Assembly (NCBI GenBank): GCA_965214585.1
Contig: OZ243957.1
Span: 558,001-622,000 of the forward strand
Source: JAHCHG01 sp965214585
Lineage (GTDB): Bacteria; Acidobacteriota; Blastocatellia; Pyrinomonadales; Pyrinomonadaceae
DNA length: 64,000 bases
Reading direction: 5' to 3'
Numbering within the stretch: the stretch's first letter is position 1; every line of letters begins with the position of its first letter. The position numbers and the translations under genes were made by a program. A model generated the notes under the pieces. It saw only the letters and a program-made list of their open reading frames with translations. It was not told the origin of the DNA and did no database searches. This document shows positions 51,099-60,247 of this stretch, in pieces.

Positions 51099-52435
51099 TT
51101 GTAATATTCGATTTTGCGGTATTCGATGTATTTTTGTGCCGTGTAACCGTCGCCGAGTTTACCTTCTTTTACTTCGACAATTCGTTTTGTCCAGTTTCCA
51201 TTTTTGTCAAAATCTTCATAAGTGTAACGGTAAACGCTGTCGGGACGATCTTTGTCATCGTGAACGTAAATTTTCTCGATGACATTTCCTTTGTCGTCAA
51301 AAATTTCAATCGTTTTTGAGGTTAGTTTTCTCGCTTTGTCAAAAGAAGATTTCGCAAGTTTTCCGTCCGCATATTCATAAACGGTTTTTTCGCTCAAATC
51401 GCCGTCGTTGCCGAATGTCTGTGCTTCCGAAAGGCGATTTTCCGAATCGTATTTGTAAAGCATTTTTGACGTGAAACGCTCGTCTTTCGGTTTTACGGGC
51501 GCGTCGGGATTTGACGGCAGACCGATTGCCATAATTTGAAAAGAGTCGAAATCTACCGAGCTGTATTTTGAAACTCTCGCGCCGTCAATAAAGCCGTAAG
51601 CCGTAACGCTCATCGGCAAGCCTTTGAAATTGTAGAAAATTCTCTTAGTGCGATTGCCGCTTTCGTTATAAAAATCTTCGCTGTCCGGGTTTCTGCCTTG
51701 CGAATACCATTCGCCCGATAAATCTTCGCTTTCTTCCAAAACGTATTTTATTTTTCCCTTTAGATTTTCTTCCTGTGCGTCGGACGTAAACCTTTCAGCA
51801 ACCGGCGTTTGCGGAAGCGGCGCGGGCGTTGCTTGGTTTAATTTTTTCTCGATAATTTCTTTGGTCGAAATTAATTCTATCGAATCGAATCTTTTGAGAA
51901 TCTGCGGCTTTTTATCGTCGGAAGCGAATTTCGCCATCAAAATATAAATTTTATCGTCGTCTAAAATGTGCCGCACGATAATATTTCCGCTCGGAACTTT
52001 GGCGGTAAACTGATCTGCCGGATATTTTTTGAACTTGAAATCCTTGACGCTTTTAACCGCTTTGTCGGCGGTGACGAACATTTTGTCAATCACGTTTTTC
52101 TGCAAATCGTCAAAAATCCGCCTCGTTTTTTTATCCGACAATTTTTCAACAGACGGTTTTAAGTTGATGTAACCGATCTGATATTCGGCTTCGGGCTGAC
52201 TGAATTTGAAGATCGCGCCCGTTCCCAAATTGTTCGTATCACGCAGGCGAAGTCCCGCATAGCCGCGCACATCGTTGGGAATATCAATCTTAAATTCGCC
52301 TTCGATTGAAGTAAAAATCGGCTCGATCTTTCTTTTTTCGGAGTTTCCGTCCGAAACAGGCGGCGGCACTTGGGCAATAATAAAAGAGCAAAAAATTAAC
52401 GCTGAGAATGAAATGAAAATTAAGTTTTTTATCAT
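51095..52435 (-). CDS. Exported protein with YD-like repeats, function unknown
   Basis: From ATG at 52435 (GAAGGA 7 bases upstream; the open frame starts with TTG at 52450) the 446-residue protein begins with a signal peptide MIKNLIFISFSALIFCSFI. Residues 30-200 are beta-rich with no recognised family. Residues about 320-420 hold repeats such as KYDSENRLSEAQTFGNDG and FDDKGNVIEKIYVHDD, which resemble YD/RHS repeats that form beta barrels. It is probably periplasmic or surface exposed. It converges with the DoxX gene and shares four bases with it. Confidence 0.75.
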   Translation of the reverse strand: MIKNLIFISFSALIFCSFIIAQVPPPVSDGNSEKRKIEPIFTSIEGEFKIDIPNDVRGYAGLRLRDTNNLGTGAIFKFSQPEAEYQIGYINLKPSVEKLSDKKTRRIFDDLQKNVIDKMFVTADKAVKSVKDFKFKKYPADQFTAKVPSGNIIVRHILDDDKIYILMAKFASDDKKPQILKRFDSIELISTKEIIEKKLNQATPAPLPQTPVAERFTSDAQEENLKGKIKYVLEESEDLSGEWYSQGRNPDSEDFYNESGNRTKRIFYNFKGLPMSVTAYGFIDGARVSKYSSVDFDSFQIMAIGLPSNPDAPVKPKDERFTSKMLYKYDSENRLSEAQTFGNDGDLSEKTVYEYADGKLAKSSFDKARKLTSKTIEIFDDKGNVIEKIYVHDDKDRPDSVYRYTYEDFDKNGNWTKRIVEVKEGKLGDGYTAQKYIEYRKIEYYN

Positions 52436-52521
52436 TGTAAAATCCTTCAAGTTGGTTATTTATGGATTAAATCTCAAAAACTAAGGTTGTATAAATTAGA
52501 CAAATTTAGAAGTAGAAATTT

Positions 52522-52610
52522 ATGCCCGCGAAAAACACGAAACAAACGAAAATAAAATAAAAAATGTTGTTAATTCTTTTTTTCGTAAATTTTCGTGTTT
52601 TTCGTGGGCA
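52522..52610. repeat. Palindrome TGCCCGCGAAAAACACGAAA
   Basis: TGCCCGCGAAAAACACGAAA-caaacGAAAAT pairs with TTTCGTAAATTTTCGTGTTTTTCG-TGGGCA around A/T-rich centre. A TTGCCCGCGAAATACGCGAA form occurs at 54036-54058. Lies between convergent/divergent genes; no coding potential. Confidence 0.78.
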
Positions 52611-52634
52611 GTTTTCTTAAAATATACGAAGTTT

Positions 52635-54011
52635 TTAACGGTTTTTTAATTCATTTATTGCTTTCGCAAAATCGCTGTAAATTTTATCTTTTTCAATAAA
52701 TTTTCCATTTTCCGTTATCCATTTTCCATTAACAATCGTTCCCTTTTGCATCGTTTCATCAGATGCGTAAACCATTGTGTTCAAAAGATTTTCGGGCGAA
52801 GAAGTGAAAAGCAAAGGATGCGTCGCGGAAATTACGGAAGCATCAAAAGGCTCGCCGACGGCGAAGTATTTTTTCTCGAAATTACTCATCGCGCGTCTGC
52901 CCGCAATTGTCGCTTGATTTATCGCGTAAGCTGCGCTGTTTCCGTTTGATTTATCGGAAAATGTGTCGCGTTTGTGCGAAATCAGTCTTTGCCCGTAATC
53001 GAGCAGGCGCAATTCTTCAAACGGATTCAGAGAAACGTGCGAATCAGTTCCAATGCTCCAATTTCCGCCCGCTTTTTGAAACTCTCGAAGCGGGAAAATT
53101 CCATCGCCCAAATTCCCTTCCGTCGTCGGACAAAGCACGACGTTTACGCCCGTTTCGGCTAAATCTTTTATTTCCGCTTCGTCCAAATGCGTCGCGTGAA
53201 CAAAATGAAATCTGTCGGAATGTTCGACGTTTTCGAGCATCCAGCGAACAGGACGACTTCCCAAAAATTCGACGGAATCTTCAACTTCTTTTAACTGTTC
53301 GGAAATGTGTATGTGAAACGGAACATTTTTCGGAAAATTTGCCGCAACTTCTTTTATTGCTTCAATTTCCACCGCTCGCAGCGAATGAATGCCGATTCCA
53401 ACATTCGCGCCGTCATAATTTCTGCAAACTTTTTCCGTCGCTTCGTATAATTTTCGGTAATCGTCAATTGTCTTTGAAATAAAACGTCTTTGATTCGATT
53501 CGGGCGATTTGTTTAAAAATCCGCCTTTTTGATAAAAGATCGGAATGAGCGTGATTTTAATTCCCGTTTTTTGTGCCGCAGAAACCAAACGCTCGCCCAT
53601 TTCCGCCAAATTCGCATAAGGTTTTCCGTTTTTATCGTGATGCAGATAATGAAATTCGGCTACATTCGTGTAACCGTGTCTGAGCAATTCGTGGTAAAGC
53701 ATCGCGGCAATCGCTTCAAATTGTTCGGGATTTACATTAAGCGCGAGGCGATACATCTGTTCGCGCCAACTCCAGAAATCGCTCTTTTTCTTATTTCGCG
53801 GATGATTTTCCGCAAGCCCCGCCATCGCATATTGAAATGAATGCGAATGCGCGTTCTGAAATCCGGGAAGCGCGTAACCATCAATAAATTCGGCGTTTTT
53901 TTCTTCGGCGTTTTTCTTTATCGAAACTATCGCGCCTTCGCCGTCCGTTTTAACAACGGCGTTTTCCAACCAGCCGTCGTTTTGTAATAATTTTTTGAAA
54001 TAAAATTTCAT
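52635..54011 (-). CDS. hutF: Formimidoylglutamate deiminase HutF
   Basis: HutF hydrolyses N-formimidoyl-glutamate to N-formyl-glutamate and ammonia, in the five-step histidine degradation route. The 458-residue amidohydrolase has His55/His57 in PGFQNAHSHSFQYAMAGLAE, the FHIHISEQLKEVEDS segment, VHATHLDEAEI and the catalytic ADAGTDSHVSLNP-like IGTDSHVSLNPFEELR. The HSH-x-FQ pattern distinguishes HutF from other deiminases. hutG, encoding the next enzyme, lies upstream in the same direction, though separated by a 194-base gap with a palindrome. hutH, hutU and hutI are not in the window. Confidence 0.92.
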   Translation of the reverse strand: MKFYFKKLLQNDGWLENAVVKTDGEGAIVSIKKNAEEKNAEFIDGYALPGFQNAHSHSFQYAMAGLAENHPRNKKKSDFWSWREQMYRLALNVNPEQFEAIAAMLYHELLRHGYTNVAEFHYLHHDKNGKPYANLAEMGERLVSAAQKTGIKITLIPIFYQKGGFLNKSPESNQRRFISKTIDDYRKLYEATEKVCRNYDGANVGIGIHSLRAVEIEAIKEVAANFPKNVPFHIHISEQLKEVEDSVEFLGSRPVRWMLENVEHSDRFHFVHATHLDEAEIKDLAETGVNVVLCPTTEGNLGDGIFPLREFQKAGGNWSIGTDSHVSLNPFEELRLLDYGQRLISHKRDTFSDKSNGNSAAYAINQATIAGRRAMSNFEKKYFAVGEPFDASVISATHPLLFTSSPENLLNTMVYASDETMQKGTIVNGKWITENGKFIEKDKIYSDFAKAINELKNR

Positions 54012-54075
54012 TGAATAAATTTAAATAACAAGATTTGCCCGCGAAATACGCGAAATGACGCGGAAGAAAGAGGGA

Positions 54076-54172
54076 AATTTTTACAGGGATAAAGGAGATG
54101 AAGGAGATAAAAAATTTCACATTTCACATTTCAAAAAAATCCCTGTTCATCACCTTCATCCCTGTAAAAAAA
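54076..54172. repeat. Palindrome ATTTTTACAGGGATAAAGGAG
   Basis: ATTTTTACAGGGAT-AAAGGAGATGAAGGAG pairs with CATCACCTTCATCCCTGTAAAAAAAT around ATTTCACATTTCACATTTC. It is the TTTAACAGGG family with one altered base. It lies in the gap between hutG and hutF. Confidence 0.85.
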
Positions 54173-54205
54173 TCTTAAATTTTCTTCTTTTCACAGACAA
54201 TTTTT

Positions 54206-55018
54206 TTAAATGGTTTCCAACTCCGAAATTAAATTCTCAAATGTCCGTTTCAAAAGTTTCTTCACTTTCTCCGCCTTTTCAAAATCGTAATTTAATTCCT
54301 TTGCGTCCATATATAAATCCTTACTCATCTCAAGCTGCAAAGCGTGAACATTTTCAGACGGTTTTCCTTTCGAGCGCGTCAGAAAACCGCCTTTGAACGG
54401 TTCGTTATGATTTATTTGCCAATCGCTCGTTTTCAAAGTTTCGAGCGCGATTTCAATAAACTTTTTATCGGCGGTTCTTCCGTCATTGTCGCCCAAAATA
54501 AAATCGGGAAACGGCTCTTTTCTGATTGTTTCCACGCGCCTTCTGATCGAATGAGCGTCCCAAAATAAAACTTGTCCGAACTCGTTTTTCAAATCGCCGA
54601 TAATGTCGTCAATCTTTTGATGATACGGATGATAATAATTTTCTAAGCGTCTTTCGATTTCCGCTTCATTCGGCTCAAACTCTTTTTTCGCGTAAATATC
54701 TTCGCCGAAAAAATCCGTCGTCGGACAAACGGCGGTGATAATTCTTCCGTCGTCATAAAGCGGTTTTCCCTTCGGCTCGCGGTTCAAATCAATCACCCGG
54801 CGCGAATATTTCGCGTAAATTGTCGTTATTCCGAGTTCGGCGGCGAAATCGTAAAGTTTCTCTAAATACCAATCCGTATCGTCCAAAACTTCGAGCGATT
54901 CGGCGGCGTATTGATTTATCAAATCTGCGGGAAATTCCGTTCCGCAATGCGGAATGCTCAAAACGAACGGCAGCTTTTCCGCTTTCGGTTCGATGATGTA
55001 AAAAGGATTTGAATTCAT
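54206..55018 (-). CDS. hutG: N-formylglutamate amidohydrolase HutG-like
   Basis: This enzyme cleaves N-formylglutamate to glutamate and formate, the final step of histidine breakdown after HutF. The 270-residue protein has the family motifs SIPHCGTEFPADL, DDTDWYLEKLYDFA, SRRVIDLNREP, and FWDAHSIRR with LEMSKDLYMD near the end. It is upstream of hutF in the same direction, so the two steps are adjacent. Start ATG 55018. Confidence 0.9.
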   Translation of the reverse strand: MNSNPFYIIEPKAEKLPFVLSIPHCGTEFPADLINQYAAESLEVLDDTDWYLEKLYDFAAELGITTIYAKYSRRVIDLNREPKGKPLYDDGRIITAVCPTTDFFGEDIYAKKEFEPNEAEIERRLENYYHPYHQKIDDIIGDLKNEFGQVLFWDAHSIRRRVETIRKEPFPDFILGDNDGRTADKKFIEIALETLKTSDWQINHNEPFKGGFLTRSKGKPSENVHALQLEMSKDLYMDAKELNYDFEKAEKVKKLLKRTFENLISELETI

Positions 55019-55033
55019 TTGTTGATTTTATTT

Positions 55034-56101
55034 TTATTGTAAAATTTTCTCAATCGCGGCAATTACGCTTTCGGTTTTCACGCTCAAAATACATTTCGGC
55101 TCGTCAAATTCCTTACAAAAATAACCCGCGCAAGGCTGACACGGAAGATTTTCAAAGACGATCTCATTCGGCTGGTTCGTCCAAGGTCGCCAGTGATCGC
55201 GGTTTGACGAACCGAAAATTACAACCGTCGGCGTTTTGACAGCCGCCGCGATGTGCGCGATTCCCGAATCGTTTCCGACGAAGATTTTTGCCCGCGAAGC
55301 CAGAGCAGTAATTTCGGGCAAAGTTAAATTATCAAAAGTTAAAATCGGAATTTTAGAAAATTTTTCGAGTTTTTCTAAAACTTCGCGCTCTTTTTTTGTC
55401 GCAATGGCAATTGTCTGTAAGCCTTTTTCGCGCAGAAGTTCCGCGATTCGCGCAAAACTTTCCGTCGCCCATTGCTTTGTATCAAACGCGGCTGTCGGAT
55501 GAAAAAGCGCGAATTTCCCGAAAAAATCTTCGTCCTTTTCACCAAAATAAACTTCGCGTTTCTGCGCCTCTACGGTTAATTTTTCCTTCAAAGAATATAA
55601 AGCGTTTTCCGTTACAGCCAAATGAGTTTTCGGTTTATCTTCAACGGGAACGCCGACGAAACCCAGAAGCGCAAGCTGCTGTTCGGCGGAATGTAATCTT
55701 TCTTTCTTCCAAAAATCCGTCGGCGAAGTCAAAAGATGATTGTAGAGAAACGAATATCTGTAATTTGAAAAACCGATGCGATGAGTTGCACCGCTTGCGC
55801 GAATCAGAAAGGTCGAAGTCGTTCCGCCGTGCAGATTAAACGCGACATCGTATTTTGTTCGGCGAATCTCACGCGCGATTTTTACGCGGTCTTTTGCGTC
55901 TTTTGAAACGGTCAGAATATTATCAACTTGCTCAAAACCATCCAAAACAGGTGCGACCCAATCTTCGAGCAAAACGTCAATCTGCGCATCGGGCAAAAAC
56001 CGCCGAAGCGCGATGAGCGAAGGAGTTGACAAAACCGTGTCGCCGATCGAACGAAGGCGGACGACCAGAACGCGGTTTACATTTTGCCAATTTATTTTCA
56101 T
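55034..56101 (-). CDS. Glycosyltransferase family 9 (heptosyltransferase-like)
   Basis: From ATG at 56101 (MKINWQNVNRVLVVRLRSIG) the 355-residue protein is a GT-B glycosyltransferase of family 9, which adds heptose or similar sugars to lipopolysaccharide. It has the N-terminal VVRLRSIGDTVLSTPSL motif and the C-terminal donor-binding KIFVGNDSGIAHIAAAVKTPTV and FGSSNRDHWRPW. The open frame reaches 56167, but those residues are the translated GAGAGTTCGGAGAG repeat, so 56101 is chosen. A Trm112-family gene lies immediately upstream; in enteric bacteria that family sits with LPS genes too. Confidence 0.9.
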   Translation of the reverse strand: MKINWQNVNRVLVVRLRSIGDTVLSTPSLIALRRFLPDAQIDVLLEDWVAPVLDGFEQVDNILTVSKDAKDRVKIAREIRRTKYDVAFNLHGGTTSTFLIRASGATHRIGFSNYRYSFLYNHLLTSPTDFWKKERLHSAEQQLALLGFVGVPVEDKPKTHLAVTENALYSLKEKLTVEAQKREVYFGEKDEDFFGKFALFHPTAAFDTKQWATESFARIAELLREKGLQTIAIATKKEREVLEKLEKFSKIPILTFDNLTLPEITALASRAKIFVGNDSGIAHIAAAVKTPTVVIFGSSNRDHWRPWTNQPNEIVFENLPCQPCAGYFCKEFDEPKCILSVKTESVIAAIEKILQ

Positions 56102-56106
56102 CGAGT

Positions 56107-56168
56107 TGGAGAGTTCGGAGAGTTCGGAGAGTTTTCTTTTAACTCTCAAAACTCTCAAAACTCTCAAA
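56107..56168. repeat. Palindrome GGAGAGTTCGGAGAGTTTT
   Basis: A tandem GAGAGTTCG (three units) on the left faces tandem CTCTCAAAA (three units) on the right. It spans the gap between the GT9 and Trm112-like genes and is transcribed if they form an operon. Confidence 0.78.
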
Positions 56169-56179
56169 ATTCTATAAAC

Positions 56180-56356
56180 TCAATTTTCAACCGTCGCTTC
56201 GTCAACAAGCATCACGGGAATTTCGTCGCGGATCGGATAAACTAAATTACAATCGGAATTTGTGCATTTCAAACCGCTTTCGTCATCTTTAATTTTAACT
56301 TCCGATTTGCATTTCGGACATCTCAAAATTTCTAAAAGTTCGGGACTGATCGCCAT
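56180..56356 (-). CDS. Trm112/YcaR-family zinc-ribbon protein (58 residues)
   Basis: This small gene encodes MAISPELLEILRCPKCKSEV, continuing with KIKDDESGLKCTNSDCNLVY and PIRDEIPVMLVDEATVEN. Cysteines 13, 16, 31 and 36 form a zinc ribbon, and YPIRDEIPVML is the UPF0434/YcaR end motif. Trm112-family proteins activate methyltransferases; bacterial members are found next to LPS or lipid A genes. It starts at ATG 56356 behind TGGAG and ends 78 bases before the heptosyltransferase start. Confidence 0.9.
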   Translation of the reverse strand: MAISPELLEILRCPKCKSEVKIKDDESGLKCTNSDCNLVYPIRDEIPVMLVDEATVEN

Positions 56357-56378
56357 AAATTATTACTCCAGATTTTAT

Positions 56379-56577
56379 AAAATTTAAATCAGAACCGTGA
56401 GCGGCAGCGAATAAATTAAATAATTGGTGTAGGGTTAAGAGTAACGGCTTTAGCCGTGAAAACGCCAGCGAAGCGCGGCGTTTTCTCACCACTAAAAGCG
56501 TTACTCTTACTACATATTCAAAAAAAGGTTGAGGACTTACCAAGTCGCTATCGCTCCCTGTTCTGATTTAAATTTTA
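56379..56577. repeat. 199-base nested palindrome, TTTAAATCAGAAC ends
   Basis: The gap 56357-56673 (317 bases) has no gene. The outer arms AAATTTAAATCAGAAC and GTTCTGATTTAAATTTT enclose the inner pair TAAGAGTAACGGCTTTAG-CC and CTAAAAGCGTTACTCTTA. AAAACGCC and GGCGTTTT lie at the very centre. A direct repeat of TCTCACTTC (56645-56671) follows. Confidence 0.85.
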
Positions 56578-56673
56578 ACTCAAACGCGCCTTAGCGCAAA
56601 ACCGCAAAAAAGGGACGAGAGATAAATTTCCCTCGCCCTTCTCATTTCTCACTTCTCACTTCTCACTTCTCAT

Positions 56674-57846
56674 TTATTCTTCTGCCGCATCTGCGGTTTT
56701 CGTGCCGCATTCGGGGCAGAATTTCGCGCCCGGCGCGAGTTCGTGTCCGCATTCGGCACATTTTTGTTTTTCCTGCGACGAGCCGCATTCGGAACAGAAT
56801 TTCGCGCCTTCTCTTAGCTGCGCTCCGCATTTAACGCACGGAACTGTTTCGACTTGCATTTTCGCTCCGCAATCGGCGCAGAATTTTGCGTTCGGATTGT
56901 TTTGTTTTCCGCAGCTTGGGCAAGCGACGGTTTGTGTCTGTCCGCCGCTTCCGCCTTGCTGTTGATTTACGCCCTGACCGCCGCCGAAGGCGTTGACCAT
57001 TTGATTTCCGACGGCAAAACCCGCGCCTAAGCCCGCGCCTAAACCTGCGCCGCCGCCTTCGTTTTGCGCCGCGTCACGCATCGCGTCCGCTGCTTGAAAC
57101 TGCGCGTAGGTTTGCGCGTCGCCGAGTGCGCCCATTGAAGCGCGTCTGTCCATTGCTTCTTCGACCTCTTTCGGAAGGCTGACGTTTTCGACGTAGAATT
57201 TTGTAACTTCGAGTCCGTAATCGGAAAAATCTTCGTTGATCTTGGCGCGAATTGATTCACCGATTTCTTTGTATTGCGCGGCAAGATCGAGCGCGGGAAT
57301 CTGCATTTCCCCGATTGCGTCGGAAAACTCGGTAACAATCGAGCGTTTTAATTGCGCGTCAATATCTTCCGTGTCGAAATGCGCGTTTGTTCCGGCGACT
57401 TCCTTGATAAACTGCTGCGGATTGGCAACGCGCAGACTGTATGCGCCGAAAGCCCGCAAACGCACGATGCCGAAATCTTTGTCGCGCAGCATAATCGGGT
57501 TCGATGTTCCCCATTTCATATCGGTAAACTGCTTTGTGTTGACAAAATAAACTTCCGATTTGATCGGCGAATTAAAACCGTGTTTCCACGCGCCGATCTT
57601 TGAAAGAATCGGCGTATTTCCGCCGTCAACCGTGTATCTTCCGGGACCGAAAACGTCCGCCACCTGTCCTTCGTGAACAAAAACCGCCGCCTGCGATTCG
57701 CGCACGATTAATTGCGCTCCGTTTTTGATTTCCTGTCCGTGAACCGGAAAACGATACAAAATTGTATCCTGAGTTTCGTCGAGCCATTCGATAACTTCGA
57801 TAAACTGATTTAACGCTTCATTTTTAACTTTATCCCAAATTCCCAT
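56674..57846 (-). CDS. SPFH-domain protein with C-terminal triple zinc ribbon
   Basis: The 390-residue protein starts MGIWDKVKNEALNQFIEVIEW and has an SPFH/virion-core-protein domain (about 35-245: RFPVHGQEIKNGAQLIVRES, GPGRYTVDGGNTPILSKIG). A Gly/Gln-rich linker follows, then three zinc ribbons with CxxC pairs (ACPSCGKQ-FCADCG; CVKCGAQL-FCSECG; CAECGHEL-FCPECG). No membrane segment is evident. Such YdjI-like proteins are thought to form membrane-associated scaffolds. ATG 57846 follows AAAGGAGATT. Unknown partners. Confidence 0.88.
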   Translation of the reverse strand: MGIWDKVKNEALNQFIEVIEWLDETQDTILYRFPVHGQEIKNGAQLIVRESQAAVFVHEGQVADVFGPGRYTVDGGNTPILSKIGAWKHGFNSPIKSEVYFVNTKQFTDMKWGTSNPIMLRDKDFGIVRLRAFGAYSLRVANPQQFIKEVAGTNAHFDTEDIDAQLKRSIVTEFSDAIGEMQIPALDLAAQYKEIGESIRAKINEDFSDYGLEVTKFYVENVSLPKEVEEAMDRRASMGALGDAQTYAQFQAADAMRDAAQNEGGGAGLGAGLGAGFAVGNQMVNAFGGGQGVNQQQGGSGGQTQTVACPSCGKQNNPNAKFCADCGAKMQVETVPCVKCGAQLREGAKFCSECGSSQEKQKCAECGHELAPGAKFCPECGTKTADAAEE

Positions 57847-57958
57847 TTTTAATCTCCTTTTTTTCTAAAAACATCAATTGATATACGGCTTTGATTTATA
57901 GATTGTTCGCTATAAATATGACACAAAAATCTTCCTAAGCAAAATTTTGAACAGCAAA

Positions 57959-58450
57959 TCAATTTTTATAAACTTTGTTTTTACGATTTTCCCAAAAGAT
58001 TTTGTATGTGTAAAACATTAGAATCACAAGAGTTGCGCCAAAAGCATCAATCAGAACATCGTAAACCGAACCCGTTCTGGCAGGATTAAAACTTTGATTG
58101 TATTCATCAATCGAGGCAATCGTGATAACTAAAATAAAAGACGCTGAAAACCAGTATTTTTGCAAAAAACGGGCGGAAGAACTCCAAAAAGCGCGGGAAG
58201 CAAAAAAAGCCAAAATTCCGTATTCGGTCAGATGCGCGAGTTTGCGTATATAGCCGTGATAAATTATCAAAGTTTCTTCGGGCGCGTTCGGAAAAATAAA
58301 TTGCAGAAACGGACGAATAATGCGCGATGTGTTCGACATCGAAGCCGTCGTCGTCGAAGCAAAAAGCACGACGCAAATCCACAAAATTAAAGGCGCGTAA
58401 CGAAAAAATCGTCCGCGCCAAACGGGTTTCTGAAAAAATATTTTTGCCAT
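57959..58450 (-). CDS. VanZ-like membrane protein
   Basis: The 163-residue protein has four membrane helices and the VanZ-family core RKLAHLTEYGILAFFASRAF, followed by IASIDEYNQSFNPARTGSVYDVLIDAFGA, both diagnostic. VanZ itself gives low-level teicoplanin resistance; most relatives have no known role. Single gene behind the SPFH gene by 112 bases, same direction. Confidence 0.88.
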   Translation of the reverse strand: MAKIFFQKPVWRGRFFRYAPLILWICVVLFASTTTASMSNTSRIIRPFLQFIFPNAPEETLIIYHGYIRKLAHLTEYGILAFFASRAFWSSSARFLQKYWFSASFILVITIASIDEYNQSFNPARTGSVYDVLIDAFGATLVILMFYTYKIFWENRKNKVYKN

Positions 58451-58479
58451 TTACTTAGGCATAGTTTCGTAAACCGACC

Positions 58480-58761
58480 TTAATCTATCGTTTCGGGAAC
58501 GGACATAAGCCCTCCGGCAGCCCCGCTTAAAACGAGGATCAGCCAACCGACGATTACCATAATCAGCGGAATCAAACCCTGCTTTTTCATCACATAAAAT
58601 ATGATGCCGCTAAGAGGTTGGCAAAAGAAATTTACAACCGCCCAAATAGCTTTCTCAGCCGTCGTTTCGCCCGTTTGAATAGCGACGATGATTAGCCAAA
58701 TCATACCGGCTAACAGCAATATAAAACCAAGCAATCCAAGAATACCTACTCCTGCTATCAT
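58480..58761 (-). CDS. Small three-helix membrane protein, Pmp3/YqaE-like at most
   Basis: A 93-residue protein with three hydrophobic segments (about 3-27, 42-58, 64-88), separated by ETTAEKAIW and a VMKKQG turn. The middle FFCQPLSGIIFYVMKK resembles the Pmp3/YqaE core weakly; the match is uncertain. Function unknown. It precedes the VanZ gene in the same direction with a 29-base gap. Confidence 0.6.
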   Translation of the reverse strand: MIAGVGILGLLGFILLLAGMIWLIIVAIQTGETTAEKAIWAVVNFFCQPLSGIIFYVMKKQGLIPLIMVIVGWLILVLSGAAGGLMSVPETID

Positions 58762-58975
58762 AATTTTCTCCTTACAAATGTTTTGAACCTTCTAAAATTT
58801 GAAAAACAAATAAAGTTTATCTGAAAATCGCAGAGATTTCAAATATTTTCGCTTATTTTAACATTTTGTCCAACCCGACATTTCACAAAATCGTGCCGAA
58901 AACGATTTTGATAAAAAAACGCAATCTCGTAAAAGATTGAGTTTTTCTCATTCATTGCTGAATTATCTCGATCTA

Positions 58976-59854
58976 TTAAACCGACGCGCCGGAAACGACT
59001 TCGATGATTTCTTTAGTAATCGCCGCTTGTCTGATGCGGTTCATATTCAGCGTCAGATCGTCAATCAATTCGCCCGCGTTTTTTGATGCCGCGTCCATCG
59101 CCGTCATACGCGAGCCTTGTTCGGACGCGACGGATTCGAGCATTGCGCGGTAAATCTGCGTTTCGACCTGTTTTGGCAGGAGTTTGCCGAAAATCTCGGC
59201 GGGCGGCTGTTCGTAAATATATTCGGCTTCCGCCGCGTTTTCCGCTTGAGTTTCTTCCTGGGCGGCGATTGCCGGAATCGGCAAAAGCTGTTCGATTCTG
59301 ATGTATTGCGTCATCACGGTTTTGAATTCGGTGAAAACGATGAAAACCTTGTCAACGCTCGCGTCTTCGGTAAATGTTTTGATAATTTTTCGCGCAACTT
59401 CCATCGCGTCCGAATGCTCCGCGCGACCCGATCCGGTTAAATTTACATATTCTTCGACGAATTCCATCTCGCGCCGCTTAAAAAAATCGCGCCCTTTGCG
59501 TCCGACGGGAATCATTTCCGTTTGTTTACCGGAATTTTCCTTTAGAAAAGTCTGCGTCGCTTTCATCAGATTGGCGTTAAAACCGCCACACAAACCTTTG
59601 TCCGCGCTGACCAAAACGATCAGATATTTTTCGTCGCCGCGTTCGTCGAGCAGCGGATGCGAAAATTCGCCGCCGATCTTCGCGCTCAGACTGCCGAGAA
59701 CTTCGCTCATTTTCACGGCAAACGGACGCGCCGCCGTTACGCTGTCCTGCGCTCTTTTTAATTTCGCCGCCGCGACCATTTTCATCGCTTTGGTGATCTG
59801 CTGTGTGTTTTTGACGGACTTAATCCGCCTTCGCATATCTAATAAACTTGGCAT
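58976..59854 (-). CDS. atpG: ATP synthase gamma subunit
   Basis: The gamma subunit is the rotating shaft of F1. The 292-residue protein begins MPSLLDMRRRIKSVKNTQQI, with TKAMKMVAAAKLKRAQ next, and ends with the conserved DAASKNAGELIDDLTLNMNR-type helix. LVSADKGLCGGFNANLMK is typical. An insert of about 20 residues near 195-215 (AAQEETQAENAAEAEYIYE) is longer than in E. coli. In this operon it follows atpA but with a protease gene and a toxin-antitoxin pair between. atpD and atpC are not in the window. Confidence 0.96.
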   Translation of the reverse strand: MPSLLDMRRRIKSVKNTQQITKAMKMVAAAKLKRAQDSVTAARPFAVKMSEVLGSLSAKIGGEFSHPLLDERGDEKYLIVLVSADKGLCGGFNANLMKATQTFLKENSGKQTEMIPVGRKGRDFFKRREMEFVEEYVNLTGSGRAEHSDAMEVARKIIKTFTEDASVDKVFIVFTEFKTVMTQYIRIEQLLPIPAIAAQEETQAENAAEAEYIYEQPPAEIFGKLLPKQVETQIYRAMLESVASEQGSRMTAMDAASKNAGELIDDLTLNMNRIRQAAITKEIIEVVSGASV

Positions 59855-59860
59855 ATTTCT

Positions 59861-60247
59861 TTATAATTTCCGATAAGGCACAAAAACTTTTGACAACATC
59901 GGAAAATGTTTTTTATTTAATGTAACTAAAACGACATCTTCCGCTTCCACCGTCGCCGCGATTATTGCGTCGGCTAAACCTACGCCGTGACTTTTGAAAT
60001 AATCCCGCCGAAATAATCCGCCATTTATTGCAATCTCAACCGTGATTGGAATAACCTTTAAGTTTTTAACGAACTCGTCCAAAACTTTTCACTCTTTATT
60101 TTCACGAACTCCAGAATATAATTCGGCGACTGTTACGGAAGATACAAGCGGAATTTCAATCAGATTTTCTAAATAGTTGACGGCTTCGATACGATTTCGC
60201 AAGTAATCAATCAAAACATCCGTATCAAGCAAAAGAATATCTTCCAT
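59861..60247 (-). pseudogene. PIN toxin interrupted by an in-frame TGA
   Basis: The frame from ATG at 60247 to 59861 is one PIN domain of 129 codons, except for TGA at codon 53 (60091-60089). Before it: MEDILLLDTDVLIDYLRNRI (Asp8, Asp10) and SVTVAELYSGVRENKE. After it: KVLDEFVKNLKVIPITVE, GVGLADAIIAATV and VTLNKKHFPML. All acidic active-site positions are kept, so the damage is a single codon. It overlaps the antitoxin stop (TAATG). Read-through or a sequencing error are alternatives to a genuine pseudogene. Confidence 0.85.

Noticed and set aside
56295..56543. 82-residue minus-strand frame
   Set aside because: It overlaps the Trm112-like gene in another frame and runs through palindrome sequence; it lacks a family motif.
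59861..60247. Selenocysteine at the TGA of the PIN gene
   Set aside because: PIN domains have no cysteine or selenocysteine at this loop position, and no selenocysteine insertion hairpin could be recognised after the codon; a point mutation is simpler.
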